From Echinarachnius parma (Eukaryota > Echinodermata > Echinoidea > Clypeasteroida > Echinarachniidae), in NCBI GenBank assembly GCA_037951105.1, contig JBAMJV010003975.1, positions 62,001 through 126,000 on the forward strand: a stretch of DNA of 64,000 nucleotides. Reading direction: 5' to 3'. The position numbers and the translations under genes are program-made. The notes beneath the pieces were generated by a model that was not told the DNA's origin, did not search any database, and saw only the letters and a list, made by a program, of their open reading frames with translations. Numbering within the stretch: position 1 is the first letter of the stretch; each line of letters starts with the position of its first letter. Of the stretch, positions 37,479 to 48,224 are shown piece after piece.

Positions 37479-37562
37479 CATCCAAGCAAGAACAGAACTA
37501 AGGGAAAAACTCCACTGCAAACCCTTCAAGTGGTACCTTGAAAATGTGTATCCAGAATTGAG
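37479..37562 (+). CDS. GALNT2: GALNT2 visible exon 5 (end of catalytic domain)
   Basis: This 84 nt exon encodes [20 protein letters not shown], then ENVYPELR. The [15 protein letters not shown] motif marks the end of the catalytic domain and the linker to the lectin domain in GT27 enzymes. The acceptor is TTTTCTTCAG and the donor is AG|GTATGC. Phase 2 at both ends keeps the frame. Confidence 0.98.
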
Positions 37563-37877
37563 GTATGCTTTCATGTTTTAAGATCAATCAGAATCGCTCT
37601 ATATATTTTGTTAGATCTGTATTTGTGCTTAATTATATTGCCTGAACATGATAGGGTATTTCCTGTTTCGAAATTGCTCATTGAAGTTTATATTTTCAAC
37701 TGAGATGTCAAAGTTTACTTGTTCTCCTCAATTTAATCTTGAGTGGTTCCGCCGAAGGGAAGGAAGGTAACAAGGTGGTCACATGTATGTATGTATACAA
37801 GCCTCCAAACTGAAATTCACGAAACTAGTAAAATATTGAATGTTCAAATTTACTTGCCCGAACAGAAAAGGCACTTG

Positions 37878-37904
37878 CCCCCCCCCCCCCCCCCCCCCCC
37901 CCCC
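37878..37904 (+). repeat. Poly-C run, 27 bases
   Basis: Uninterrupted C run, i-motif/G4-prone on opposite strands. It follows ACTTGCCC phrases. Confidence 0.9.
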
Positions 37905-38494
37905 TCAAAGAAAAAAAAGTGAAAAAAAAGTAAAATTAATCATGCTAGATAGCTGCTTGGCAGATTTCTAGCTCGGATTCTAATATGAGAGTTAAACAAG
38001 GAATTACATTATTTTTCTCTTGTATTTGAACAGAAATGTTAGTTGCCCAATCGGACAACCAAACTTGACTTTTCACGAAGTTATACTTGCCTAACATTAA
38101 TTTTTACTTAACCTACATCGATTTTTTACTTGCCCAGACAGGTGGGCAAGGGCTAGTGTTGAACCCTGATGTATAAAATGGGAATGATACAAAATACTGC
38201 TGAAAATCTACTATGATAACTCCTGTGTAATAAAATGAGAGTCAATATAGGGCTTACATTTTTGTTGTCCTAGCAGAATCTTCTTCAGAGGCTAAATGAC
38301 AAAAGGTACATAGAGACACAGTCACAGACAGCTGGAAAAAGAGGAGGATGCATGTATTAAACAGTATTAGAATTGTCAAAACGATTGTCAATACTATTGT
38401 CAAATATAAAATGGGAATGAATGATTGACAGTTTTCAGCATTTATTATTAACCCAGACATAGAGTGGTGAAGTGTGATGTCATAAATGATGTCA

Positions 38495-38845
38495 TAAACA
38501 TTTTTTTTTTTTTTTTTCAAATTTTGACTTCATTTTCAGAAAGAGCATAACAAATTATGTCCAAATACCGAAAATCAAAGGAATATATTTCGTATTGGCC
38601 GAGATATGCCCATCCGAATGATTTTTTGGTCAATGGGCAATCAGTGTTATAGTGCACTGGTTCCTAAATTTAGGAACCAGTGCATTATAACACTGATTGC
38701 CTATTGAAGTAAAATTCATTCGGATGGGCATATCTCAGCCAATACGTAACCTATTCCTTTGATTTTCGGTATTTAGACATTATTTGTTATGCTCTTTCTG
38801 AAAATGAAGTCCAAATTTGAAAGTTCTAAAAAAGTGTTTTTATGA
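38495..38845. repeat. Loop-less palindrome with arms of about 150-170 bp
   Basis: The two arms meet at TTCCTAAATTTAGGAA, centre between 38668 and 38669, with no spacer. Arms share CTTCATTTTCAGAAAGAGCA, CCGAAAATCAAAGGAATA, ATATGCCCATCCGAATGA and CAATCAGTGTTATA in mirrored order, with few mismatches. The outer parts both carry TGACGTCAT/TGATGTCAT-type sequence. Possibly a foldback transposon. Confidence 0.95.
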
Positions 38846-39234
38846 CGTCATGGCTTCTGTACTCTATTAGGACTAAGCCTGAGATACATGACAATATTTC
38901 TTCCGGGGTAAAAAAATCTGTCAACAAATCTTGTCCTAAAATTGACAGCTGATAACAAAAAAAGAAGATGCATAGTAATGCAAGTTATGGTGTTTGGTGT
39001 GCCTGAAATATGATGAATCCGAATCGGAACTTCAGGCAAAACATTCATTACGAGGGGATTATAAAAAAGGAAGAAAAAAAAGTGTTTCCATTCTCAATAA
39101 ACATCATACTACAAAATGTAGTCATGTGCCGAAATGTGCAATCTCTGCAGAAATGAGTTTTTAAGTGGACAATTAGCCGTAATTGCAGGGCTGTGCTAGA
39201 CTCTGTATGACCTTTTAATATTGAAGGTTGCTAG

Positions 39235-39659
39235 TTAAAGTGATCAATTAACTTCGAAGGAGGTTTCCAACAGTGATATTTGAGACTTCAATCGTGTACC
39301 AATATCACGATATCACATCTGAATAATGCGTGAAAGTTTCATTGAAAAAGAACGCTGTTTACCTTGTGAACAAAGTGAAAAATTATGTTAAATTTTGTCC
39401 CTGATCGTTTGCGTAAAGTATCCAAATTTTGATACTATAAACGATCTAAGTATCTGAAATTGGATACTTATGACTGCAATCAAAAAGTATTTCGGCATGC
39501 CAATGGAATCTTTAAGATCTCCATAATTAGGGAGATATTTTAGAAATCAAAACTCATTTCACTCTTCTGTCACCAAAAGCCAAAAAACAAGGTACAAGAG
39601 AAATGTGACAGCTCCAAGTGATTTTGTTTTAACTCAACAAAAATACTGGATCACTTTAA
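39235..39659. mobile_element. MITE family D, copy
   Basis: AAAGTGATCAATTAACTTCG at the left and CTGGATCACTTTAA at the right. The interior matches the 24554 copy. Confidence 0.75.
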
Positions 39660-39927
39660 TGACAATATGAGCATGGTTCCATGTTTTGGCATCTTGTAAA
39701 TTACCTGTGTAAGGTAGTTTGGCGCTGCAGTGGATATTGCTTTGGTGATGTTATTTTCTCAGTCTGTTTTCTTCCTTGTTTGGCTCAATCTTGAATAATG
39801 TATTTATTAACTGACAGTCAAGGGCAGACCGTGATTACATATTAATTTTTGTATTACGCGCGTACATGTATCTCAAGGAATATGGCTTGTTGTATTATGT
39901 AATTTAAGAGAATTAGGCGATGCTGCC

Positions 39928-40313
39928 TTAAAGGGATCTAGTAACTTTGTTGACATGTGCAAAAATTCATGAGTGGTTTATACAATGCATATTGTTGTTA
40001 TCTGATATGTCCACTGGGTGTTGTGTGAACATTACAAGTGAAATGGACGTTATATGGCCGAGTAATGAGCAAAAATGCAAAGTGATTTTCACTAACTCAT
40101 TGAACTCACTTTGTACACGGTTTTCGCGGTCCAGTGGATAATTTAACATCTGAACACTTCAATCGTAAATATCTTTTTATCAAAAGGGAACTTTGAAAAA
40201 CCGAAACCTGTCCCATGCTGTTATTGTTTAATACGAATACAACAAGCTATGAGGGAACCGCTAGAATTCCAATTGGATTTGAGGATTTGGACAATGTTAC
40301 TAAGTCCCTTTAA
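39928..40313 (+). mobile_element. MITE family B, copy
   Basis: TTAAAGGGATCTAGTAACTT at the left, GTTACTAAGTCCCTTTAA at the right. It aligns through its full length with the 4525 copy. Confidence 0.9.
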
Positions 40314-40714
40314 TGTGACTTCTAAATCCCTTCTTGCATAACTGAAAGACGATGCATGGAAATGTGTCAGAGTTTGACTGCCACAAGGATGTTAAATCCG
40401 TACAAGAGAAATAAGAAATGTCAGAGATTCGAAAGAGCCTCACAAGACGAAGCAGCCTGTATAACTGAGATTTATCCTGATTACTTGTATACGGCTCCTA
40501 CTTACACTAGCAGATGAGCACTTTACGATTAGTTGCAGTATATTACCACTATACTTCCTAAGAGAAAAGAAATGTTGATTTTAATTAGATGCACAGCTCT
40601 TCAAACCAAATTGTCAACATTTCTGACAATTAATGCATGCTCAAATGCAATTTTGAATACTGGACTGAATAATATTGTGGGAGAGTTGGGGTTTAATCCT
40701 CCACATGACATCCT

Positions 40715-40970
40715 CCCCCCCCCCCCCCCCCCCCCCCAACAAAAAAAGAAAAGAAAAGGACAAAATAAGAGAATTAATAAATAAAACAAATTAAAAAAAA
40801 AAAATAATACAAAATAATACAATACAAAAATGAAACTAAAAAATAAAAGAGATAACAAAATGGACTGAGCCCCCAAAAATTTGTATGGACCTCCCCCCTC
40901 CCAGTTGGTATGGATAACCTCCAAGCTTGTTATCTGCCCCAACTTTCCCTGCCTCCCCCCCCCCCCCCCC
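40715..40970 (+). repeat. Two poly-C runs flanking an A-rich stretch
   Basis: 23 C at 40715-40737 and 16 C at 40955-40970, separated by AAAATAAAA-type low complexity. The Phe/Leu- and Gly-rich minus-strand ORF is an artefact. Confidence 0.85.
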
Positions 40971-41710
40971 ACCACCCCCTAAACGTCCCCATCCCCACGC
41001 TTTTGGAAATTGTTCATCATTGCATGTGGGTATTGCACTATAAAGTTTGTTATACCAAGTATGACACTGTATCCTCTACAGGTTAATGTAATGTCTATTT
41101 ATAGCAGCATCATTACTCCATCATGATGTTGACGCTGAGGTGATGCTGAAAAGTTTTCTCATTAAAAGCCGAGATTGATTCCTTGCGTATTCCTTTTCAT
41201 TTTCTTCAGGAAGGTGGGGGTGGCAGACCTCATTTTTTTTTAAAGAGAAATTGACACTTTTCTTTTTTGTTTTGGATGCGAGGCTCATTATCTTTGATCT
41301 TTTTTTGTTTCTTAGGTCTCATTATGTTGGGAAATTGATAATTTTCTGTTTTGTTTGAGGGGCAGGTAACTCTATCTGTTTTTTGATTATAGTCATTTTC
41401 TAGAGGTTATTTTGATATGTACTGAAAAATAAGGGCCCTCATTAAAAGTGACCTTCGCATATTAAAGAGTTATTTAAATGAAGTCCATTATTTTTCAGAT
41501 ATTCCATTTCCTGTATTTAAAAAGTATTGTCTGAAATGATGTTTATCTCTGCACGTCTGTTACTGGGAATGTTAAATGTGTCACTGTATCTAAAAAAAAA
41601 GTGTCTGTTACACATTTTATATGAACAATTGGAAACAAATCTTCATCTTAACTAAATATATATATACACCAAAGGGTGTGAAAAGTTTTTGTTTTAAACA
41701 TTGAAATACT

Positions 41711-41765
41711 GTAGTAATAATAATAATAATAATAATATATTTGATTTATATACATGTAGCGCCTT
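41711..41765 (-). repeat. Inverted SINE-like tail with (TAA)n
   Basis: TAATAATAATAATAATA is followed by TTTGATTTATATACATGTAG and CGCC, the reverse of the tail at 285-345. Confidence 0.5.
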
Positions 41766-41968
41766 ATATAAAAATTATCTCTAATATGAAATTATCTCTG
41801 TAAGTGTTTATCTTATTGATGACCTGTTTTAATCTGCAATTACATAAACAGATTTGTAATAAATGTATACTGTTCAAACTGCCTAAATATTGTGTAACTA
41901 CATGTAGCATTGAATGGGTTAATGTCACTTTCTAGAAGTGATTGATTGATGTTCAACTTCTATTAAGT

Positions 41969-42135
41969 CAAACCTGTGTATAGTGACCACCAAAATAGAG
42001 CATGAAAGGTGACCACTGTAGACAGGTGACCTCTATAAACAGGTTCCATTATCCATAACATAAGTTATTCTCTGCAGGGGATCACTTTTGGTTGCCACTA
42101 TAGTCGGGTCAGTTGCTGTAGACAAGTTTGACTGA
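41969..42135. mobile_element. MITE family G, copy
   Basis: AGTCAAACCTGTGTATAGTG at the left and TAGACAAGTTTGACTGAA at the right, with CAGGTTCCATTATCC inside. Confidence 0.8.
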
Positions 42136-43653
42136 AATTACAACATTGCAAGTACAGGCAAATAGGCAAAACAGTTTAGGGGTAAGGTCATTTTGCCTGA
42201 ATAACATCAAACTTGTATTACATTCAATTTTTGTTAAGAGCTGTTTTTACCCCCAAAATGTGCTTGATATAATGCTAAAATGAGTTGATTGTGCCTCTCC
42301 AATTCATGTTAGCTTTATTCAGTTGCAGCTTTGTTAACCCCTTGAATAAGGGAGCCAGGTTGGTTGGCTACAAATAGATGGGGATTTCAGAAACTCGAAG
42401 GGAACGGGTTGATAAAAGCGACTTCAATTTCTGTCTTTCTCACTCTCCCTCTCTCTCTCTCCCTCCCTCTCTCTCGTTCTATCCCAAGGTTTGTTGGGAT
42501 ATCAGTTTCCCATCACTTCTAATTAAAAAAACCTACCAAATGGCAATAAAGACATCAATTTTATACATTTCACGCTGTGAATTATCAACTAGGTCATTGG
42601 ATGCTTGATTTCATGCAATCAATATTCGACAAAGTGGAGAAAAAAAAAATGGTGCGTGCAAGTGTACTTATGACATTTGGAAAGAAGTATTGATTATGTA
42701 CGGAATGAAAGCTTTGTTTTTCACCCACGCTATCGGACTTCAAACACCTGACAGCTTTAGCCAAGGTTAACACCAAATTGTCTCTCTCCCTCTCTCTCTC
42801 TCTTTCGCTCAGTCTTGGCAAAACAAAATACATGGGAGCCTAGCAATATATTAGCTATATTTATATGTTGTTGCTTGTATACATGTATGTAAGTGTAATT
42901 TATATACATGTAGTATAAACATGTTGTCTAAAGGTTTAAAGGGATAGCTAAGTTTTGGTATAGAGGGGGCACTTCAAGAATTGTAGTTCCTGACTGGATA
43001 AATTATGAAGAATGCGATTTCTTTTTGTAGACTTACATATTGAATCCCTTCCTTTCATAAAAAAAAACAAAACATATATCTGAATGTGAAGAATTTAAAA
43101 TTCAATGAAGTAGTACTAAAACATTGCCACATTTTTTCACTTTTGGATTGTGGCTTTGAATAACTTACATTTATTATTTATCAAAATAGGCGTACGTGGG
43201 CAGCCGCAATTTGATCACTCTTCCTCTGCCATGGGTTATGGTGAAATTCGAGAACCAAATAATTGAATAAAAACAGTCGTTCTCATGTTTATTTTATAAT
43301 TTACAATCACTCAAAATAACAACTTTTGCCAGTACAGGAACAAGCTAGCTTGCCGGACTTAGTTAAGCTTGCCGACGGGGAGTCTGACGTCATACGCATA
43401 TTATTTGCATACATTACCGAAGCGGTCTATTGTAAATGTGTATATAGTGGTGCCTCCTGCATTGTAATGTGATTGTTTACACTACATGTAAATGAACTAC
43501 TGATAACAACCTAGCCCAAGGATGGCTCTAGTACATTATACAGTGATGTACATGTAGCCTAGCTCTGGGTTTGCATTCGCTCACATTGAATTGGCAGCGC
43601 CTTAATTCAATTTAGCGTCTTCCTTTCCTCACCATATTTGTCTAGACTTCATT

Positions 43654-43671
43654 TCAGTGGCAAAGCTACAT

Positions 43672-43702
<31 letters not shown>

Positions 43703-43873
43703 GGGGGGAGGGGGGAAGGCACATGCCCCCCCCCCCCCCATAATTTGACAAAAACAGTAACAAAACATTAGGGAAAATCTGTGAAAAAATACAGAAATAC
43801 AGAAGGTGCGCCCTCCCCCCATGATTTGCGTGCCGCCCGCTCCCAAAAAAGTCCGTCCACGCTACCTCACTGC
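43654..43873. mobile_element. Poly-G/poly-C MITE (CAGTGGCAAAGCTAC ends)
   Basis: CAGTGGCAAAGCTACATGG at the left is inverted at the right as CCACGCTACCTCACTG. Inside are 30 G at 43672-43701, then GAGGGGGGAG, then 14 C at 43726-43739, so the G and C runs could pair as a hairpin. Confidence 0.65.
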
Positions 43874-43964
43874 TTCATGTTGTATGATCATGTACACATA
43901 CATTATTTGTTTGTTTTGCACAGAGATGATGTTGGCCACAGTGGAGTGTTAAGTGTTATTGAAC

Positions 43965-44216
43965 TTAGCGGTGTAGCTACCTGGGGTGGGGTGGGGGCAG
44001 GGGGGGGGGGGGGGGGGGGGTTGTTAAAATGAATAAGATGACAAAAGGGTATTAAAAGTGATATAAGGTAATACGGTAATACCCCTCAAGTTTGTCAGAA
44101 CCTATAAGGAAACATAAGGGTATAAAATGAATATAGTATAGAGTGATAGAGTGTATCCCCCCAAATAACCGATATGTAGTGTGCCCCCCCCCCCCCCCCC
44201 CCATCAGTCAGATTTG
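43965..44216. mobile_element. Second poly-G/poly-C element (AGCGGTGTAGCTACCTGG start)
   Basis: The start resembles the 43654 element. It has 21 G at 44000-44020 and 19 C at 44184-44202. The right end is not clear. Confidence 0.5.
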
Positions 44217-44788
44217 GTATGCTGCACCTGAAGACAGAAAATGAACCCATAGTATGGCTAGAGTGCAGTGACGCGTGGATGAGGGGTCACGTGTGCACGC
44301 AAATGTGGCGATTCAGTTGGCAACGGAACGGACGTTAAGTTGGCCCATTACCGTTGTGTTATCGAGGAAGATAACGTGAGCTCGAGGTACGCGTATACGC
44401 AGATCGAGTTACGCGTATACGCAGATCGAGTTTATATCGCTTGAGTGAGCGTCCTCTTCCCTTACCGTACCCATGTGAAAGCTGCTTTCTGTTAGTCTTC
44501 TGAGAATGAGGAACAATACTAGAATGACTAGTTGTCCTCAGGAGCATAGCAAACAGAAAGTATGACATGTTTATTGTTCATTTGCTTTATTATGATACTT
44601 CTTGTCATTATAAAGCAAACCTCAAGTTAATATAGATTTTAAAGAAAACTATAGTACAACAAAATTAGACAATGATTGATGAATGATACATGAAATTTGA
44701 GGTTGATTAAACAAAATATTTTACTTGTATTCTATTAAACCAACAACTTTATGAATGTTTTTGTTTTATTTGTTTATTATTAATGCAG

Positions 44789-44915
44789 AGTACCAGATAA
44801 GCAAGATGTAGCATTCGGGTCAATCCAGCAAGGCTCGTTGTGTATGGACACTTTAGGACATGTACACCAGGGAACGCTAGGATTGTACGAGTGCCATAAT
44901 AGCGGCGGAAATCAG
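44789..44915 (+). CDS. GALNT2: GALNT2 visible exon 6 (ricin-type lectin, alpha repeat)
   Basis: This 127 nt exon starts the C-terminal ricin B-type lectin domain: [20 protein letters not shown], then [20 protein letters not shown] then NQ. LCMDTLG is the CLD-type motif and [10 protein letters not shown] leads to the QxW of the alpha repeat. That motif, completed by the next exon, reads QEF, so the usual Trp is Phe. The acceptor is TTAATGCAG. The donor CAG|GTAAGT is strong and leaves phase 0. Confidence 0.97.
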
Positions 44916-45771
44916 GTAAGTTGGATCTTTGGAAAAATCAAAGAAAAAAATAAAAAGCACAGGAAAAAAAAACTTAGATGAGGAAGAAGAACGATAATAC
45001 ATGTATGTTGATCTTTAGAACTAAGCGTTTACACTGTAGTGTTTGCATAAATACAGTGAGGTTCTATGTGTGTGGGTATATCAGGGCATGTACACAAAAA
45101 AACAGGGTTGTTGTACGAGTGCCACAATAGTGCCATAATAGGTCAAATTTGATATCTGATTCTGAAAAATGTAGACAATAAAAGTTCATAGAACGAAAAG
45201 GGCACTAAATAAGAAAATAACATGACCATATATAATTTACATGGTTGTACAAATATCTGAGCGCCCCAGTGTATTGGAAGTGACCAGTTGAAAAGGTTTG
45301 GTCCTTGAATTCAACAATAGAATCATAAAAAAGAAAATAACTTTATTAGGTAAACCACAGTTTACATTTTTTTTCTGTTGCAGTATTTTGATCCGTGTAA
45401 CAAAGATTTCTCACATTTGTTTTCCTTGGTCTCCTTCCAAAACCTCACAGTAGGCAATTAAGCACAGTCCCACTGGCCCGGGGATACAAAAAATGAGCTT
45501 CATGCCACTTAACCTGTTCAGGACTGGTCCCGAAAATACTGGGGCTTGGGTCAATGGAGAATAATGTTGTAGCAAAATCTGTCAGTCCTGAACTGGTTAA
45601 ATTTATTGAATATGAAAATATACTTGCCCGACTAGGTAATCATATTGAACAGATACATTGTATGAACCTCTATTTTACTTGCCCGACAAGGCCACTATGA
45701 AAAAAAAAGTAAATTTCTAGCATTGCAGTAGATAAAACCAAATACTATTGGTTTATCCTTTTCCAACGCAG
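44916..45771 (+). other. GALNT2: GALNT2 intron, 0.9 kb
   Basis: It contains a short inverted repeat with ends TTAACCTGTTCAGGACTG and CAGTCCTGAACTGGTTAA (about 45508-45600). The same motif occurs near 9164, 23668 and 48980. No exon. Confidence 0.85.
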
Positions 45772-45891
45772 GAGTTTTCATTCACAAAAGAGAAGCTGGT
45801 GAAGCATTCTGACCTGTGTCTTACTGTGACGGAGAGAAAACCTGGCACACCCATCAAACTGCAGGGCTGTCAGTCTCACGATATAAATCAG
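45772..45891 (+). CDS. GALNT2: GALNT2 visible exon 7 (lectin beta repeat)
   Basis: This 120 nt exon is exactly 40 codons, phase 0 at both ends: EFSFTKEKLVKHSDLCLTVT, then ERKPGTPIKLQGCQSHDINQ. It has DLCLT in the CLD position of the beta repeat and ends just before QKW, supplied by the last exon. VKHSDLCLTV and IKLQGC are close to vertebrate GALNT2. The acceptor is CCAACGCAG and the donor CAG|GTAAGT. Because both introns are phase 0, the next exon can be swapped with the duplicate at 46058 without changing frame. Confidence 0.97.
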
Positions 45892-46057
45892 GTAAGTGAA
45901 GGCATCAAAATTATCTATAGCGGGAGGCAGCGGGATCTCGCTTGGAACGGTTTTGTGCGCACTTGAGAAAGACTCGGCTCAAAAATCGTTCCAAGGGCAG
46001 TGCCTAGCTGAGAGAAACAATTGCCCGAAACAAGTTTTTATTGTTCTCTCCAACCAG

Positions 46058-46303
46058 AAATGGGACCAGCTGAACAACAAGCAAATGTTCCGCTTCGTCA
46101 GCTTTGACCTCTGCCTGGACAGTAGGGACCACAAGAATTGGGGCCTTCAGAGGACCATTTCATAAAAATTGTTAAAGTGCCCATTTGTTGTAACTAGTAG
46201 GTCAACAATCAATCAGCATTGAGCATTGCAGCTTTTGCCATGGTAGTTACAATAATAGGACACTTAGTTTTATGAAACGGGCCACAGGTGCAGACTTGTG
46301 ACC
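46058..46303 (+). pseudogene. Duplicate of the terminal GALNT2 exon, interrupted by a MITE (possible alternative last exon)
   Basis: From 46058 the sequence repeats the true last exon with about seven mismatches over 93 bases: KWDQLNNKQMFRFVSFDLCL, then DSRDHKNWGLQ. At CTTCAG (46145-46150) homology breaks off and resumes at 46288 with GTGCAGACTTGTGACC, the next bases of the real exon. The 137 bp between are a small TIR element plus a CAG repeat, so a transposon landed in the copy. The reading frame enters the insert and ends at a TAA at 46163-46165 after RTIS. A usable acceptor (CTCCAACCAG) precedes it in the right phase. If used as a terminal exon it would remove the gamma-repeat QQW motif. 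No nearby poly(A) signal was seen. Confidence 0.85.
46151..46287. mobile_element. Small MITE inside the duplicated exon
   Basis: GGACCATTTCATAAAA at the left is inverted at the right as TTTTATGAAACGGGCC, with further arm matches (TTGTAACTA / TAGTTACAA). CAG on both sides may be a 3 bp target duplication. It supplies the in-frame stop of the exon copy. Confidence 0.8.
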
Positions 46304-46397
46304 AAATAATAATTTTGCTATGGCTACCAAACGTTTAGATCATCTTTTTTCCCCATTATCTAACCTTGCACTATCTTTCTCTTCCTTGTTTCTCCAG

Positions 46398-46559
46398 AAA
46401 TGGGACCAGCTGAACAACAAGCGAATGTTCCGCTTCGTCGGCTCCGACCTCTGCCTGGACAGCAGGGACCACAAGAATCGGGGCCTGCAGGTGCAGACGT
46501 GCGACCCCCACACCCTGACGCAGCAGTGGAAGTTCTCAATGACCAACATTGCCCACTGA
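46398..46559 (+). CDS. GALNT2: GALNT2 last coding exon (lectin gamma repeat, stop)
   Basis: This 162 nt exon gives 53 residues and TGA (46557-46559): KWDQLNNKRMFRFVGSDLCL, then DSRDHKNRGLQVQTCDPHTL, then TQQWKFSMTNIAH. It completes the beta-repeat QKW and holds the gamma-repeat CLD (DLCLDSR) and QxW (QQWKF). Length and ending agree with GALNT2 family C termini. The acceptor TTTCTCCAG has a strong pyrimidine tract. It is more GC-rich than its surroundings. The similar sequence at 46058 is a tandem duplicate. Confidence 0.97.
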   Translation, partial: KWDQLNNKRMFRFVGSDLCLDSRDHKNRGLQVQTCDPHTLTQQWKFSMTNIAH

Positions 46560-46679
46560 CACAGGCACAACACGCTTTCAGCAGCAGCGCTCTCTCTCTC
46601 TGTGTGGTAGCACTGCACTGATCTCTGTGAAAACAAAACATATCTGGATTATCGCTTGGAAAGTTTATATGCAAAAACC

Positions 46680-46685
46680 AATAAA
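46680..46685 (+). promoter_or_regulatory. Candidate GALNT2 poly(A) signal AATAAA
   Basis: The first AATAAA after the stop, 121 bases downstream, is followed by a T-rich stretch (CTTTTTTCTGTCCTTTTC) that could be the downstream element. Later AATAAA motifs exist, so use is unproven. Confidence 0.45.
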
Positions 46686-46993
46686 TGCCTTTTTTCTGTC
46701 CTTTTCTAAACATAAGATACCATCATATAAACATCACAAAAAATCTTGTCTCTTTAATAATCGATACCTTAATCATCGCATATTGAGGTATATTTTTGAA
46801 GATTTGATTTTAAAGTATCGCACATTTTTGTTTATAATTGTAATTGTTTTTCGACATGTTTGAAAAATCACATTTACAATCTTGAATTGTTAAAAATGTT
46901 TTTTATTGGTTTTTGCATTTAGACCCTTCACTCATTCCACGCTGTAGGGAGTCTTTACTGCAAATCTGGAATGTCGCGGTGATGTTCTGACCA

Positions 46994-47252
46994 TATGTGA
47001 CCGGCTTTAGCAAAACCCTGCACTTGTCGGTAATTCATGTTTTGAAGAAATTGGCATATTAAATTCACATAAATGTGTGTAAAAGACCTATGATTGTAAA
47101 ATTGAAACAATCATATCTTTGCCAATTATTGACCAATTTGTTACAACAAAGCATCAAATGAAAGCTTGTGATGAGGCCTTTTTAATGGTATGAAAATCTA
47201 AATTTTTATTTTTACCGAAGAGTGCAGGGTTTTGCTATAGCCAGTCACATAT
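46994..47252. mobile_element. MITE family A, copy 4
   Basis: TATGTGACCGGCTTTAGCAA at the left, TTTTGCTATAGCCAGTCACA at the right, flanked by TA. Confidence 0.92.
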
Positions 47253-47462
47253 GATTAGGCCCCCGCCCCTCAGTTACTCCACACTGAAGGGTAATTCCAG
47301 ACCAGATTTAATTTCTTTCCAACAGAATAACAAGAATGGGGGCCTAATCATGACGTTGGCCCATCGATGTCCTCATTCTAGATTTGCAAAAAAAATCCCT
47401 ATGTATAAAGAGTTGTCGCCACTGAGAGGCCATATTACCACACCCCTGATATTGTTCTACTG

Positions 47463-47745
47463 TTTTGTAGGGCGAAGGGCGCAAAGTCATTTTTTGCACT
47501 TCTGAGATATTCACATTTAAAGTTTGTGCGCCTTGCAGAAACCAAATTTAGCTCTCTTTGTTATTTTTGGCTAAATATTCTCGATATTAGAAATGATTTT
47601 TATTGTTTAAATATTTGGCAATGCACAGAGCAGGCTCCTACCCAGGAGATGGTATGCAGAACTCAACTTAGCAAAAAATGTACGTATCACTATCACCCAA
47701 TACAACTAGGTTTTTACTCGCTGTAAGGTGAAAGAGAATGATATT
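47463..47745 (-). mobile_element. MITE family K, inverted copy
   Basis: AGGGCGCAAAGTCATTTTTTGC then ACTTCTGAGATATTCA is the reverse of the 16436 and 33250 interiors. It ends near AACTCAACTTAGC and GGTGAAAGAGAA. Confidence 0.45.
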
Positions 47746-48099
47746 GTCATGGGTGTGGTAGTATGGCGGATCCACCGCATCACTTTTGGATCGTCAGCTG
47801 ATAATCCATCTTGATTTGTTTGTACTATTGAGATCAGTGGTGCTCATCAGTGATGTAGTCAAGACCCTATGAATTCCACTAGTGCGTTTTTTCACAGCGA
47901 ATCAAACATCCACTGTTTAACCTATGTCGGTGAAGTACCTATTCAAATTGGTTGCCACAATATAACTGTCAACTTAACTTTTATTAGGGCATTTGTGACT
48001 ATTGACAGTAGGTCTCCAGTGACGACTTTCCTTTAGAGCAGTGGCGGCCATCGAAAAAATGGGTCTCCAGAACGAACCCCTAGACAAAGATCTCACATC

Positions 48100-48215
48100 T
48101 GTGCCCCAGAAAGAGATGCAATCGATTTCAAGTCCGATCATGTGACAAGATGCGCACATCTGATTGGTTCAATGCATACATTTTCTGGTTTGCAATTAAT
48201 TGTCTTTCTTCAAAT
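48100..48215. mobile_element. Decayed relative of the 11758 palindromic MITE
   Basis: CCCCAGAAAGAGATGCAATCGAT, then CACATCTGATTGGTTCAATGC, then TTTGCAATTAATTG follow the order of 11758-11932 in reverse. Confidence 0.6.
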
Positions 48216-48224
48216 GACCCAGGC

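Larger units (their letters stand above)
37563..44788 (+). other. GALNT2: GALNT2 intron, 7.2 kb
   Basis: It contains the longest homopolymers of the window (27 C, 23 C, 30 G, 21 G), a loop-less palindrome, MITE families D, B and G, a TAA microsatellite, and two poly-G elements near 43.7-44.2 kb. No exon was detected. Confidence 0.85.
45892..46397 (+). other. GALNT2: GALNT2 last intron, with a duplicated terminal exon inside
   Basis: 506 bp, holding the MITE-interrupted copy of the last exon (46058-46303). The stretch 45896-46050 and the pyrimidine-rich stretch before 46397 show nothing else. Confidence 0.85.

Noticed and set aside
40601-40975. 124-codon minus-strand ORF
   Set aside because: Composed of translated poly-C and A-rich tracts (Gly and Phe/Leu runs).
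46340-46713. Minus-strand ORFs of 98 and 117 codons over the last GALNT2 exon
   Set aside because: Antisense shadows of the GC-rich coding exon.
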